In this document: piece by piece, positions 52,552 to 60,671 of the stretch
Numbering within the stretch: the stretch's first letter is position 1
Layout: each line of letters opens with the position of its first letter
From: Halorubrum lacusprofundi ATCC 49239
GTDB lineage: Archaea > Halobacteriota > Halobacteria > Halobacteriales > Haloferacaceae
NCBI RefSeq assembly: GCF_000022205.1
Contig: NC_012029.1
Coordinates: 1,550,001-1,614,000 of the forward strand
Direction of reading: 5' to 3'
Length of the DNA stretch: 64,000 nt
The notes under the pieces: model-generated
Database searches by the model: none
Told to the model about the DNA's origin: nothing
The model's input: the letters and a program-made list of their open reading frames with translations, nothing else
Program-made: the position numbers and the translations under genes

Positions 52552-54207
52552 ATGTCCTCGACGAATTCTCCCACCGCGCTCGACGACGCTCCGAGTCTCG
52601 CGGCGCGGCGGCTCGACGATCTCGCTGATCGCGTGGCGCGTTCGAGTTCCGCGGACGCCGACGGCGACGCGGACGGGCCGGCCGCCGGGACTGACGCGAT
52701 CGACGTGTTCGCTCCGGCGACCACCGAGCGAATCGGCTCGGTGCCAGCCTGCGAGGCGAGCGACGTCGACGCCGCGGTCGAGCGCGCCCGGGAGGCGCAG
52801 GCGGAGTGGGCGGCGACGCCCGCGAGGGAGCGCGCGGCGGTCCTCGACCGGTTCGGCGACCTCGTGCTCGACCGCCATGCAGAGCTGCTCGACCTCCTCC
52901 AGCTGGAGACCGGGAAGTCGCGCCGAACCGCGGTCGAAGAGTTGTTCGACGTACCGATGGGATGCGGCTACCTCGCCGAGACAGCGCCCGGCGTCCTCGC
53001 CGACGAGCGGCGCGCGGGCGTCGCACCGGGGATGACCACTGCGACCGTCACCTACGATCCGGTCGGCGTCGTCGGCGTGATCTCGCCGTGGAACTACCCG
53101 CTGACGCTGTCGATGGCGGACGCGCTCCCCGCGCTGGTCGCGGGCAACGCGGTCGTGCTTAAACCCGACGAGAAGACGCCGTACGGCGCGCTCGCGCTCG
53201 GCGAGCTGCTGGAGGTCGCGGGTCTCCCGGACGACCTGTTCCAAGTTGTCACAGGTGACGGACCGACCGTCGGTCCCGCGCTCATCGACGCGGTCGACTA
53301 CGTCGCGTTCACCGGGAGCACCGAGACCGGCCGGATCGTGGCCGAGCGCGCGGGACGGAACCTCATCGACTGCTCGCTGGAGCTCGGCGGCAACAACCCC
53401 CTCATCGTCCTCGACGACACCGACGTCGACGAGGCGGCCCGCGGCGCGGTACAGGCCTGCTTCTCGAACGCTGGGCAGCTCTGTCTGTCGGCGGAGCGAA
53501 TCTATGTCGTTGAGTCGGCCTACGACGAGTTCGTCGACGCGTTCGTCCGCGAGACGGAACGGCTCACGCTGGGGACCGGTTACGACTACGACGCCGAGGT
53601 CGGCTCGCTCATCGACGCCGCCCAGCTCGATCGGGTCCAGAACCACGTCGACGACGCGCGGGAGCGCGGCGCGACCGTGCTGACGGGCGGCCGCGCCCGT
53701 CCCAACGTGGCGCCGTACTGCTACGAGCCGACGATCCTGACCGACGTGGAGCCGGATGCGACCGTCGCGTGCGAGGAGACGTTCGGTCCAGTGGTCTCCG
53801 TGGCACCCGTTCCAGACGCCGACGCCGCGGTCGCAGCCGCCAACGACTCCCCGTACGGGCTCAACGCGAGCGTGTGGACGCGGGACCGGGATCGGGGCGC
53901 CGAAATCGCCCGCGATATCGACTGCGGCACCGTCAACGTCAACGACGCCTTCCTCGCGACGTGGGGCGCCGTCGACGCGCCAATGGGTGGTTTCGGCGAC
54001 TCCGGGATGGGCCGCCGCCACGGGCCCGAGGGGATCCGGCGGTACGTCGAGTCCCGGACGATCGGGGTCTCGCGCGTCGGTCCCCTCACCTTCCCGGACC
54101 GAATCCCGATCGGCTGGTTCGTCCGCGGCGCGTTCGCGGCGCTCTCGCTCGGGCGGCGGGCGAGCCGCGGCGTGCGGCGGCTGAAAGAGCGGATTCGGCT
54201 GCGATAG
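52552..54207 (+). CDS. Aldehyde dehydrogenase (succinate-semialdehyde dehydrogenase-like)
   Basis: A 551-residue NAD(P)+-dependent aldehyde dehydrogenase. VIDVFAPATTERIGSVP, VGVISPWNYPLTLSM, VVLKPDEKTPYGAL and FTGSTETGRIVAERAGR form the cofactor domain. LELGGNNPLIVL holds the catalytic Glu and FSNAGQLCLSAERIYV the catalytic Cys (about residue 310). ESPYGLNASVWTRD-type and GGFGDSGMGRRHGPEG sequences close the core. The C-terminal extra 40 residues are basic and include a short hydrophobic helix, longer than usual. Oxidises a semialdehyde to an acid; exact substrate unknown. Confidence 0.92.
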   Translation: MSSTNSPTALDDAPSLAARRLDDLADRVARSSSADADGDADGPAAGTDAIDVFAPATTERIGSVPACEASDVDAAVERAREAQAEWAATPARERAAVLDRFGDLVLDRHAELLDLLQLETGKSRRTAVEELFDVPMGCGYLAETAPGVLADERRAGVAPGMTTATVTYDPVGVVGVISPWNYPLTLSMADALPALVAGNAVVLKPDEKTPYGALALGELLEVAGLPDDLFQVVTGDGPTVGPALIDAVDYVAFTGSTETGRIVAERAGRNLIDCSLELGGNNPLIVLDDTDVDEAARGAVQACFSNAGQLCLSAERIYVVESAYDEFVDAFVRETERLTLGTGYDYDAEVGSLIDAAQLDRVQNHVDDARERGATVLTGGRARPNVAPYCYEPTILTDVEPDATVACEETFGPVVSVAPVPDADAAVAAANDSPYGLNASVWTRDRDRGAEIARDIDCGTVNVNDAFLATWGAVDAPMGGFGDSGMGRRHGPEGIRRYVESRTIGVSRVGPLTFPDRIPIGWFVRGAFAALSLGRRASRGVRRLKERIRLR

Positions 54208-54290
54208 CTCATAAATAATTCTCCGACTGCATATATCTAGAAAGATATTTATACGATAAATTAAACAATTTCGGGACGGGTGTTACCAGT

Positions 54291-55649
54291 ATGCACAGAA
54301 GGCGGTTCCTTCGGAGCAGTATCGCCGCGGTCGGCCTCGCAGGGTTCGGATCCACGGTGAGCGCACAGTCGGGCGGCGACTACCGTCCCGGCGGGCCGTG
54401 GGCGCCGAACGAGCGCGCGGTCAACTACGAGGCGTATCTCGACAACCAACAGCTCGGCGAGCGCCTCAAGCAGATCGACCGGCGGAGCGACCGGGTCGAA
54501 CTTGAACAGATCGGCGCCTCGGCCGGCCGTGAGGACCCGATCTGGGAGGTCACGATCGGCGACGGCAACGAGAGCCTCCACCTCATCAACCAGATCCACG
54601 GCGACGAGCCCTCCGGCGCCGAGGCCGTCGTGAAGATCCTCAACCGGCTGGCGACCGGCGGCTCCCGGCGGGTCGAGACGATCTTGGACAACCTCACGAT
54701 CACGATCGTCCCGCGGGTCAACCCGGACGGGGCGAACTTCGTCGGTGACGACGGGCTCGAAACGGATGGGGAGCTCCGGCAGCGCCGGTACAACACCAAC
54801 ACGTGGGAGGAGGGCGACTCCCGGTACATCAACCGCAACTCGTACTTCGCCGGCGACGTGCCGGGATACGACATGAACCGGGGGTTCAGTATCCTCCCCG
54901 ACTTCGAGCCGGGCGACGAGGACGAAGACTGGTGGGATGTCGTCGAGGAAGCCCCGCAGTTCGGATACCTCAATATCCCGGTCGAGGACGTCCCGGTCGA
55001 TGTCCGCGACCCGACGGTCGCCGCCGGCGAGAATCCGTACGACGAGCTGTGGTCGATGGGACTCAATCTCAACCCGGAGAACCGGGCAGTGACGGAGTCG
55101 TTCCTCGACGCCGACCCCGACTGGGCGATCACTCATCACCACCAAGGCGCGGTCGTGGATCCGGACTCCCCCGATCGGGGGAACGGACCCAAACAGCAGT
55201 CGATCATGAGCGTGATGGCGCCGTTCGGTCCCAGATACATCGACCACGATAGGTTCGACTACGCCAGCTACGTCGGCAACGGGAACCCGTACCTCTCTGA
55301 GGACGCCCAGACGCGCTCGCTGCAGCTCAATCAGCTGGTCAACGAGCAGGCCCAGCAGTTCGGCAAGGGGAAGTTCAACACGCTCACCCGGTACGGATAC
55401 GGTCCGCTCTGGGGGTCGTACCTCGACGCGCTGTGTCCGCGGACGGACGCCGCCGGGATGCTCTACGAGGTGTCCCACCAGAGCGACGAGCGCGGCCACA
55501 AGGCGATCGGCACGACGGTCAAGATCACCGTCGAGGGGTTCATGGCGACGTTCGAGCGGATCGCCGACGGCTCGATCAGCGAGGTCGACGAACTGGACTA
55601 CTTCGACATGCCGCTGGCCGAGGGCATCGAGAGTCCGTTCGGCCGATAG
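54291..55649 (+). CDS. Tat-exported M14-family zinc carboxypeptidase
   Basis: A 452-residue secreted metallopeptidase. MHRRRFLRSSIAAVGLAGFG is a twin-arginine signal with cleavage near residue 25 (SAQS). ILNxIHGDEPSGAEAVVKIL gives HxxE (zinc His and Glu), VNPDGANF and YNTNTWEE follow, and the third zinc His is probable in WAITHHHQGAVVDPDS. The C-terminal region contains VSHQSDERGHKAIGT. Carboxypeptidase-type exopeptidase working outside the cell. An AT-rich upstream patch (CATATATCTAG, then TATTTATACG) near 54230-54254 is the promoter. Assignment good; catalytic Glu not pinpointed. Confidence 0.88.
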   Translation: MHRRRFLRSSIAAVGLAGFGSTVSAQSGGDYRPGGPWAPNERAVNYEAYLDNQQLGERLKQIDRRSDRVELEQIGASAGREDPIWEVTIGDGNESLHLINQIHGDEPSGAEAVVKILNRLATGGSRRVETILDNLTITIVPRVNPDGANFVGDDGLETDGELRQRRYNTNTWEEGDSRYINRNSYFAGDVPGYDMNRGFSILPDFEPGDEDEDWWDVVEEAPQFGYLNIPVEDVPVDVRDPTVAAGENPYDELWSMGLNLNPENRAVTESFLDADPDWAITHHHQGAVVDPDSPDRGNGPKQQSIMSVMAPFGPRYIDHDRFDYASYVGNGNPYLSEDAQTRSLQLNQLVNEQAQQFGKGKFNTLTRYGYGPLWGSYLDALCPRTDAAGMLYEVSHQSDERGHKAIGTTVKITVEGFMATFERIADGSISEVDELDYFDMPLAEGIESPFGR

Positions 55650-55731
55650 ACCGGCCTCGATACCACGGTCTCCGAGTGCGAGCGGCCCGTCGGACCTGCG
55701 GATTCAAGGCCCGTGCCCACCATGTGACACC

Positions 55732-56535
55732 ATGGCAGGACCGGATCCCGCCGAACTGTGGCGGGTCGTCGACGCGTTCCCCGCAGCGCCCGACGGCGAC
55801 GACGCCGACCGCATCAACGACGCCGACCGCATCAACGACGCCGACCGCGTCGACGACCTCCTCGACGGCACGTACAGCAGGCTGACCCGCGAGTGGTACC
55901 CCGATCTCGTGGAACTGACCGAGACGTTTGCCGACGACGACATCCTCCGGGAGGACGTGCTCGAACACGTCGAAGCGGCGCCGTCGTTCCGGCTTTCCGA
56001 CGGGGCCGCGCCGCTCCCGGAGAAGCGCCGCGCGCTCGCGGCGGCCGACGAGGCGGCCGACGAGGTGACCGAGATCGCGGGCTGGTACGCGACGCTGCGG
56101 TCGATGCTCGACGACGACCCCGACGACCTGACTCGCGTCGAGCGACTGCTCCACGGCTTCGGCTACGTCCTCGCACACGGGCTCTTCCTCGGCGCGTCGT
56201 CGCCCGAGCGCGTCGTTCGGCGGCTCCGGCTGGCGTACCGGTCGGTCGGCGTCAGCATCGACGACACCGCCAGCGAGGCCGGCGCCGAGCGGACGACGTT
56301 CACCTGTCCGTATCGCGACGTGGGCGCGCGGATCTACGGCGAGAAGTGGGTGTGTCACGAGAAGCTCGATCGCGTCGACGACGGCTACGTGACGTACCTC
56401 GCGAAGCGGGGTATCGACTACCAGCGACCCCGGGGCTGCGACGGGAGCGAGGTGTGTTACTCCACCGTCGTGCGCGACGGGCCTGAGCTGTGGTGGCCGA
56501 AGACCGCCCCCGCGGCGGTCCGCGCCCACTCGTGA
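55732..56535 (+). CDS. Hypothetical protein with a cysteine-rich C-terminal domain
   Basis: A 267-residue protein that I cannot name. Residues about 24-41 contain three tandem copies of DADRIN/DADRVD, encoded by 18-bp repeats at 55801-55854. The middle is helical (ADEAADEVTEIAGWYATLRSML). The C-terminal domain has a regular set of cysteines: TFTCPYRDVGARIYGEKWVCHEKLD, then RPRGCDGSEVCYSTVV. Four Cys in this arrangement could bind zinc or an iron-sulfur cluster. The stop overlaps the methyltransferase GTG at 56532 (GTGA), so the genes are coupled. Confidence 0.7.
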   Translation: MAGPDPAELWRVVDAFPAAPDGDDADRINDADRINDADRVDDLLDGTYSRLTREWYPDLVELTETFADDDILREDVLEHVEAAPSFRLSDGAAPLPEKRRALAAADEAADEVTEIAGWYATLRSMLDDDPDDLTRVERLLHGFGYVLAHGLFLGASSPERVVRRLRLAYRSVGVSIDDTASEAGAERTTFTCPYRDVGARIYGEKWVCHEKLDRVDDGYVTYLAKRGIDYQRPRGCDGSEVCYSTVVRDGPELWWPKTAPAAVRAHS

Positions 56536-57278
56536 CCCGAGATCGTCGAGGGTCGCGGTCGACACCGTCGCGACCGCACTCCGGGGACGAGTCGCCACCG
56601 GCGGCCGGCGACGAGCCCGCGGCACACCGGATCCAGCGCGCGTACGCCGTGCGGGCGCGGGTCTATGACTGGTTCGCGCGAGCGACCGCCTCGGTCGGGG
56701 GCGTGCGGGCGGGCTGCGTGCGAGCGCTCGACCTCGATCCGGGCGACACGGTCGTCGAATTCGGCTGCGGTCCGGGGGTCAACGTTCCCGCACTACGCGA
56801 GGCCGTGGGCCCGACGGGGCACGTCGTCGGCGTCGACATCACCGGCGCGATGCTCGATCGGGCGCGGGGTATGACCGAGCGCCGCGGCTGGGAGAACGTC
56901 TCGTTCGTGCAGGCCGACGCCACCGACCCGCCGATCCGCTCGGCAGACGCCGTCCTCGCGACGTTCGTCACCTCCCTGTTCCCGGACCCGTACGCGGCCG
57001 TGAGCGGCTGGTGTGAGCTGGCCGATAGCGTCGTCATCGCGGCGTTCGCGCCGCGAGGGAGCCGCCCCGCGAACGCCGCCCTCTCCGCGTTTGCCAGATT
57101 GAACGGCCGGCTGTTCGACGCGGGCGGGGGCGACCCGCTCGACCAGCTCGACGCACGGACGGCGGCGGCGCAACGGGCGCTCGCTGACACCGCGGAGACG
57201 GTGACGGAGGAGCGGTACCTGTTCGGGACGATCACGATGTGTGCCGGGTACGGGTGCGCGGGTGACCGTTGCGGGTGA
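56532..57278 (+). CDS. SAM-dependent methyltransferase coupled to a cysteine-rich protein
   Basis: A 248-residue class I methyltransferase. The GTG at 56532 is chosen for its GTGA overlap with the previous stop; the ATG at 56490 would lie inside that gene. VVEFGCGPGVNVPALREAVGPTGHVVGVDITGAML is motif I-II, and FVQADATDPPIRSADAVLATFV gives motifs III-IV. The C-terminal YLFGTITMCAGYGCAGDRCG ends with three Cys. UbiE-like shape; substrate unknown, but a link with the coupled Cys-rich protein is likely. Confidence 0.85.
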   Translation: MTRDRRGSRSTPSRPHSGDESPPAAGDEPAAHRIQRAYAVRARVYDWFARATASVGGVRAGCVRALDLDPGDTVVEFGCGPGVNVPALREAVGPTGHVVGVDITGAMLDRARGMTERRGWENVSFVQADATDPPIRSADAVLATFVTSLFPDPYAAVSGWCELADSVVIAAFAPRGSRPANAALSAFARLNGRLFDAGGGDPLDQLDARTAAAQRALADTAETVTEERYLFGTITMCAGYGCAGDRCG

Positions 57279-57335
57279 CGGGCGGATCCCGAGCGGAACG
57301 CAACGTTTAGCGCGCCCCCGGACGCAGTGACGGCC

Positions 57336-58166
57336 ATGAGCTTCTTCGAGACACTCGCGGACCGGATCGAAGCGACCGACAGCGTCGTCTCGGTCGGACT
57401 CGACCCGGACCCGAATCGCCTCCCCGAATTCCTCGCCAACGCCGACCTACCGCGGTGGGCGTTCAACCGCCGGATCATCGACGCGACCCACGAGCACGCC
57501 GCCTGCTACAAGCCGAATGCGGCCTTCTACGAGGACGCCGACGGCTGGCGCGCGTTAGAGGAGACGATCGCGTACGCCCACGGGAAGGACGTGCCGGTCC
57601 TCTTAGACGCCAAGCGCGCCGACATCGGCAACACGACCCGGCAGTACGCCGCCGCGCTCGACCGCGCCGACGCGATCACTGTGAACCCGTACCTCGGTCG
57701 CGACTCCCTCCAACCGTTCCTCGACCGGGAGGAGAAGGGCGTGTTCGTCCTCTGTCGCACCTCGAACCCGGGCGGGAGCGACCTGCAGGACCTCGAACTC
57801 GCCTCCGGCGAGCCCCTCTACGAGCGCGTCGCGGCGCTCGCGGACGTGTGGAACGGCAACGACAACGTCGGTCTGGTCGTGGGTGCGACCGCGCCCGAGG
57901 AGCTGGCCGAGGTCCGCGAGATCGTCCCCGAGATTCCCTTCCTCGTTCCCGGCGTCGGCGCGCAGGGCGGCGACGCGGAGGCCGCGGTCGAACACGGGCT
58001 CGCCGACCGCCCGGACGCCGCCGTCGACGTGGGGCTCGTCAACTCCTCGCGCGGGATCATCTTCGCCGGGGAAGAGTCGAGCCGCCCGGACGACGAGGCG
58101 ACGTACTTCGGCGCCGCCGGCGACGCGGCGAAGCGACTCAAAAAGCGGCTGAATCAGTACCGGTAG
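57336..58166 (+). CDS. pyrF: Orotidine 5'-phosphate decarboxylase
   Basis: Last step of UMP synthesis. 276 residues of the long (PyrF type 2) form. SVVSVGLDPDPNRLPEFL at the start, LLDAKRADIGNTTRQYA with the catalytic DxKxxDI-type Lys-Asp pair, and FVLCRTSNPGGSDLQ. NVGLVVGATAPEELAEVREIVPEIPFLVPGVGAQGGDAEAAV and the C-terminal GLVNSSRGIIFAGEE complete the phosphate site. ATG 57336 is preferred over the GTG nine bases earlier. Assignment certain. Confidence 0.97.
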   Translation: MSFFETLADRIEATDSVVSVGLDPDPNRLPEFLANADLPRWAFNRRIIDATHEHAACYKPNAAFYEDADGWRALEETIAYAHGKDVPVLLDAKRADIGNTTRQYAAALDRADAITVNPYLGRDSLQPFLDREEKGVFVLCRTSNPGGSDLQDLELASGEPLYERVAALADVWNGNDNVGLVVGATAPEELAEVREIVPEIPFLVPGVGAQGGDAEAAVEHGLADRPDAAVDVGLVNSSRGIIFAGEESSRPDDEATYFGAAGDAAKRLKKRLNQYR

Positions 58167-58176
58167 CGAATCCGAC

Positions 58177-58320
58177 TCACTGCGTCTGCCCCTGCGCGCA
58201 CGCCGTGCAGATATCGGCGTCGTCGTCCCAGTGGTCCTCACAGACGGCGCGGCCGCATCGCGGACACGTGTGGCTCGCCGGCGCCGCCTCGCAGACGTGA
58301 CAGAGTCCGGTGACGCTCAT
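58177..58320 (-). CDS. Small HIT-type zinc-finger protein
   Basis: A 47-residue protein too short for routine gene calls, on the minus strand: MSVTGLCHVCEAAPASHTCP, then RCGRAVCEDHWDDDADICTA and CAQGQTQ. The CxxC, CxxC, CxxxH and CxxC spacing fits a HIT-type or B-box-like zinc finger. ATG 58320 and TGA 58177 are clear, and it fits between pyrF (stop 58166) and trmY (start 58371). Such proteins are common in haloarchaea; role unknown. Confidence 0.82.
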   Translation of the reverse strand: MSVTGLCHVCEAAPASHTCPRCGRAVCEDHWDDDADICTACAQGQTQ

Positions 58321-58370
58321 GGACCCGCTTGGGTCGGGTCGCTTATGAGTGTCGGGGGCGACCCCCGCGT

Positions 58371-58994
58371 ATGCGCCAGTTCGTCGTCATCGGCCACGAC
58401 GTGCCCACCGATCCGGACGCGATCTCGCTGTCGGACATCCCCGGTGCGGGCCGGCTCGACCTCCTCTGCCGGTGTGTCGCCGCCGGCGTGTTCCTCTCGC
58501 ACGGGATCCGCGAGCGCGTCCGAGTCCACCTCGTCGTCGCCGACGAGTTTACGGTCACCTTCGACGCCGACAGCCTCCGGCACCTCCACCCCGACGAGCG
58601 CAACGTCGCCGCGCGGATCCGGGACGCGCTCGACGCGCAGGACGACGCCATCGGGCACATGCCCGCCGACGTTTCGCCCGGCGTCGAACTCCGGCGGATG
58701 GGACTGGAAGCGACCCTCGACCGGGTGCTCGACACTCCCGGTACCTCCAGCGCGTCTGCCGACCCAACCCTTGTCCAGCTTCACGAGGACGGCGATCCCC
58801 TCGTCGACGCCGCGCCGCCGACCGACCCCGTGTTCGTGCTCTCCGACCACAACGATTTCGCCCCCGCCGAGCGCGACCTGCTCGCGGACCGTGCGGAGCG
58901 CCGCGTACGCGTCGGTCCCGAGCTACTCCATGCCGACCACACCGTCTCTGTCGTCCACAACTGGCTCGACACCGATGGCTACGAGTCCTACTGA
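58371..58994 (+). CDS. trmY: tRNA (pseudouridine54-N1)-methyltransferase TrmY
   Basis: SPOUT-family enzyme that methylates pseudouridine 54 in tRNA T loops, 207 residues. MRQFVVIGHDVPTDPDAISLSDIPGAGRLDLLCRCV is the characteristic TrmY beginning. The trefoil-knot SAM site is in DPVFVLSDHNDFAPAERDLL and the C-terminal LLHADHTVSVVHNWLDTDGYE. ATG 58371; a longer frame from 58329 adds only leader-like residues. Its last 20 bases overlap the CHY zinc-protein gene. Confidence 0.94.
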   Translation: MRQFVVIGHDVPTDPDAISLSDIPGAGRLDLLCRCVAAGVFLSHGIRERVRVHLVVADEFTVTFDADSLRHLHPDERNVAARIRDALDAQDDAIGHMPADVSPGVELRRMGLEATLDRVLDTPGTSSASADPTLVQLHEDGDPLVDAAPPTDPVFVLSDHNDFAPAERDLLADRAERRVRVGPELLHADHTVSVVHNWLDTDGYESY

Positions 58995-59445
58995 CGACCG
59001 GCGCACGACGACCGCGCCCGCGACTGACGACCGGTTCGCGGTCCCGCTCCGGGGCGTCGCCGTCGACCCCGAGACGCGCTGTGCCCACTGGGACGACCCC
59101 GTCGACGTGGTCGCGCTCCGGTTCGGTTGCTGTGAGGCGTATTACCCCTGTGACGCGTGCCACGACGCCGCGACCGACCACGAGGCCGAGCCGTGGCCCC
59201 GTGACCGGTTCGACGAGCCGGCGGTGCTGTGCGGCGTTTGCGGGGCGACGCTCACCGCCCGCGAGTACCTCGACGGCGACGGAAAGGCGCAACGTGCCTC
59301 TGGCAGCGAGGGACAGAGTCCCTCGGGCAACCGGGCTTCGCCCGGTGACAGCCAGGGGAAGCCCGACGACGACGCCTGTCCCCGGTGTGACGCCGCGTTC
59401 AACCCCGGCTGCCGGGCGCATCGCGACCGGTACTTCGAGGCGTGA
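58975..59445 (+). CDS. CHY zinc-finger protein with a repeat-derived insertion
   Basis: A 156-residue CHY-type zinc protein. GVAVDPETRCAHWDDPVDVVALRFGCCEAYYPCDACHDAATDHEAEPWP carries the C-x-H, CC, CxxCH and H residues of the family. VLCGVCGATLTAREYLD and CPRCDAAFNPGCRAHRDRYF complete the site. The ATG at 58975 lies inside trmY. Between those Cys pairs lies a roughly 30-residue Gly/Ser/Pro segment (residues about 104-133) whose DNA is an array of triloop hairpins like those in the intergenic repeat elements, apparently inserted in frame. Function of CHY proteins is unclear; some are thought to bind redox proteins. Confidence 0.88.
   Translation: MATSPTDDRRTTTAPATDDRFAVPLRGVAVDPETRCAHWDDPVDVVALRFGCCEAYYPCDACHDAATDHEAEPWPRDRFDEPAVLCGVCGATLTAREYLDGDGKAQRASGSEGQSPSGNRASPGDSQGKPDDDACPRCDAAFNPGCRAHRDRYFEA
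59285..59346 (+). repeat. Triloop hairpin array inside the CHY gene
   Basis: Hairpins at 59285-59299 (AGGCGC/GTGCCT, loop AAC), 59307-59325 (CGAGGGAC/GTCCCTCG, loop AGA) and 59330-59346 (ACCGGGC/GCCCGGT, loop TTC). They are separated by CTGGCAG and GGCA and followed by GACAGC. The spacer and hairpin style is the same as at 11772-11863. Confidence 0.8.
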
Positions 59446-59509
59446 GGCGGGGGATCGGGGCCGGTTCTCGTTGGGATCGATCCCCGATCGCCCCCGACTT
59501 TCGGAAAGG

Positions 59510-59517
59510 TTAAAAGA
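59510..59517 (+). promoter_or_regulatory. TATA box of tRNA-Pro
   Basis: TTAAAAGA preceded by GGAAAGG lies 24-31 bases before the tRNA 5' end, in a GC-rich surrounding. Good BRE-TATA placement for an archaeal tRNA gene. Confidence 0.7.
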
Positions 59518-59540
59518 ACGAACGGCCTTCCTGAAAATGC

Positions 59541-59613
59541 GGGCCGGTGGGGTAGCTTGGTATCCTTCGGCCTTCGGGTGGCCGTAACCACGATTCAAAT
59601 TCGTGCCGGCCCA
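59541..59613 (+). tRNA. tRNA-Pro (anticodon CGG)
   Basis: The acceptor GGGCCGG pairs with CCGGCCC, the discriminator is A, and no CCA is encoded. The anticodon stem CGGCC/GGCCG encloses TTCGGGT, giving CGG for CCG codons. The T arm is CACGA-TTCAAAT-TCGTG. 73 nt, no intron. Its 3' half is partly duplicated 80 bases downstream. Confidence 0.95.
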
Positions 59614-59650
59614 CTTCTCCCGCATCCGTTTTCAATCTGAGCAGCGACGT

Positions 59651-59788
59651 CCTTCGGGTGGCCGTAACCACGTCCCCGCGAGCGAAGCGAGCGGGGGACG
59701 ACGAGTCGCACGCCCGGGAAGCGACCGCAGGGAGCGACCCGGAACGTCTCGTCTGTATTCAAATTCGTGCCGGCCCACTTCTCCCGCA
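59651..59788 (+). repeat. Interrupted duplicate of the tRNA-Pro 3' half
   Basis: 59651-59672 repeats 59571-59592 exactly (anticodon loop to variable loop). 59757-59788 repeats 59593-59624 exactly (T arm, acceptor and 11 bases beyond). The 84-bp insertion 59673-59756 begins with a GTCCCCGC...GCGGGGGAC inverted repeat containing a GAGCGAAGCGAG palindrome-like core. Downstream similarity (TTTCAA...GCGAC) continues weakly. The copy cannot fold as a tRNA and looks like an attachment-site scar. Confidence 0.85.
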
Positions 59789-59882
59789 CTTTCAACCGGT
59801 TAGCGACAGCCCTCGTCAGCTTCAATCGGTGTTCGAGAACGACTGATCGCGAAGAGATCGGCGTCTTCGCGACCTCTGCGAG

Positions 59883-60134
59883 ATGGCGACGAAGACGAAC
59901 TCGCTCGTCGGCCGGCTGACGGCGATCGAACTGCCGGCCGTGGACGACGTGGCTGACGGCTTGGAGAACCACCTCCGGACGGTCGAAAGTGTCGAGAAGC
60001 TCAACGAGGAACTGGTGATCAGCTACGCGATCGTCAACGACGGCGATGCGAAGCACAAGCGAGAGCAGATCGAGACCGACCTGATCGGGGCGCACTGGCT
60101 GGTGACTGAAGCAGCGCCGTGGGACCAGTTCTAA
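59883..60134 (+). CDS. Small hypothetical protein, possible gene fragment
   Basis: An 83-residue frame starting MATKTNSLVGRLTAIELPAV, mainly helical and acidic, ending VTEAAPWDQF. The DNA is still GC-rich, unlike the operon that begins 90 bases later. It has no recognised domain and lies between a tRNA-derived scar and foreign-looking genes, so it may be the start of a truncated gene rather than a complete one. The next 90 bases hold only AT-rich sequence that can serve as a terminator for the operon reading towards it. Confidence 0.5.
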   Translation: MATKTNSLVGRLTAIELPAVDDVADGLENHLRTVESVEKLNEELVISYAIVNDGDAKHKREQIETDLIGAHWLVTEAAPWDQF

Positions 60135-60227
60135 ACGGTTTTGACGGCTAAGCAGTTTGACGAACTTCCTATATAGAAATCATAGAGACGAACCTAGCCT
60201 ACCAAAACAATCTGAAAGAGGAGCTGT

Positions 60228-60671
60228 CTATACTTGCGACTGCTCCGTCTCTTCTTTCGCCTCCTGGATAACCTCGTCTCCGACGATATCTGAGCCTGGG
60301 CGATCCTTGTCAGATTCTGCAATCCCCAAGATGGTCTGAATCCGTGGCTTGAAACCCGGGTCTAGTTTACTCAATCCGCGTTTGAGTCCGCCTGCGACCT
60401 CTTTCCCGCCTTCTGTTAACCAGAATATGTGAATTCGATCATCCTTGTCCAGTTCGGTGAGATCTAGATCATCCAGTGACTGCATAATCTCCGTGAAGCC
60501 CGGATCAGTCGGGCCCCACCGCTCCCTCGTGAATCCCCAGTCTTCCTCTTCAAGTGCGTTTACTCGATACTTGTAGAGGACTTTTTGGTACTTTAGTTCC
60601 CCATCTATCTCCCCATCAAACTCATCAAGCATGAGCAGATGGGGATGGTTCTTCGCTTCTTCGTCTTTCAT
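60228..60671 (-). CDS. Small winged-helix-like protein, third gene of the AT-rich operon
   Basis: A 147-residue protein. The layout HPHLLMLDEFDGEIDGELKYQKVLYKYRV, WGFTRERWGPTDPGFTEIMQSLDDL and HIFWLTEGGKEVAGGL fits a winged helix of the YwgA/DUF4065-like type (helix, KxQK turn, GP motif, Lx(T)ExG wing). A variable helical tail follows (EVIQEAKEETEQ). Its ATG shares one base with the stop of the ATPase gene (TAATG), so it is translationally coupled. AT-rich codon use (many AGA, TCT and TTC) sets it apart from the chromosome. Possible roles: adaptor, regulator or toxin-antitoxin-like partner. No function proven. Confidence 0.72.
   Translation of the reverse strand: MKDEEAKNHPHLLMLDEFDGEIDGELKYQKVLYKYRVNALEEEDWGFTRERWGPTDPGFTEIMQSLDDLDLTELDKDDRIHIFWLTEGGKEVAGGLKRGLSKLDPGFKPRIQTILGIAESDKDRPGSDIVGDEVIQEAKEETEQSQV

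Noticed and set aside
59651-59788. Second tRNA-Pro gene
   Set aside because: Only the 3' half is present and it is interrupted by 84 bp, so it cannot fold into a tRNA.
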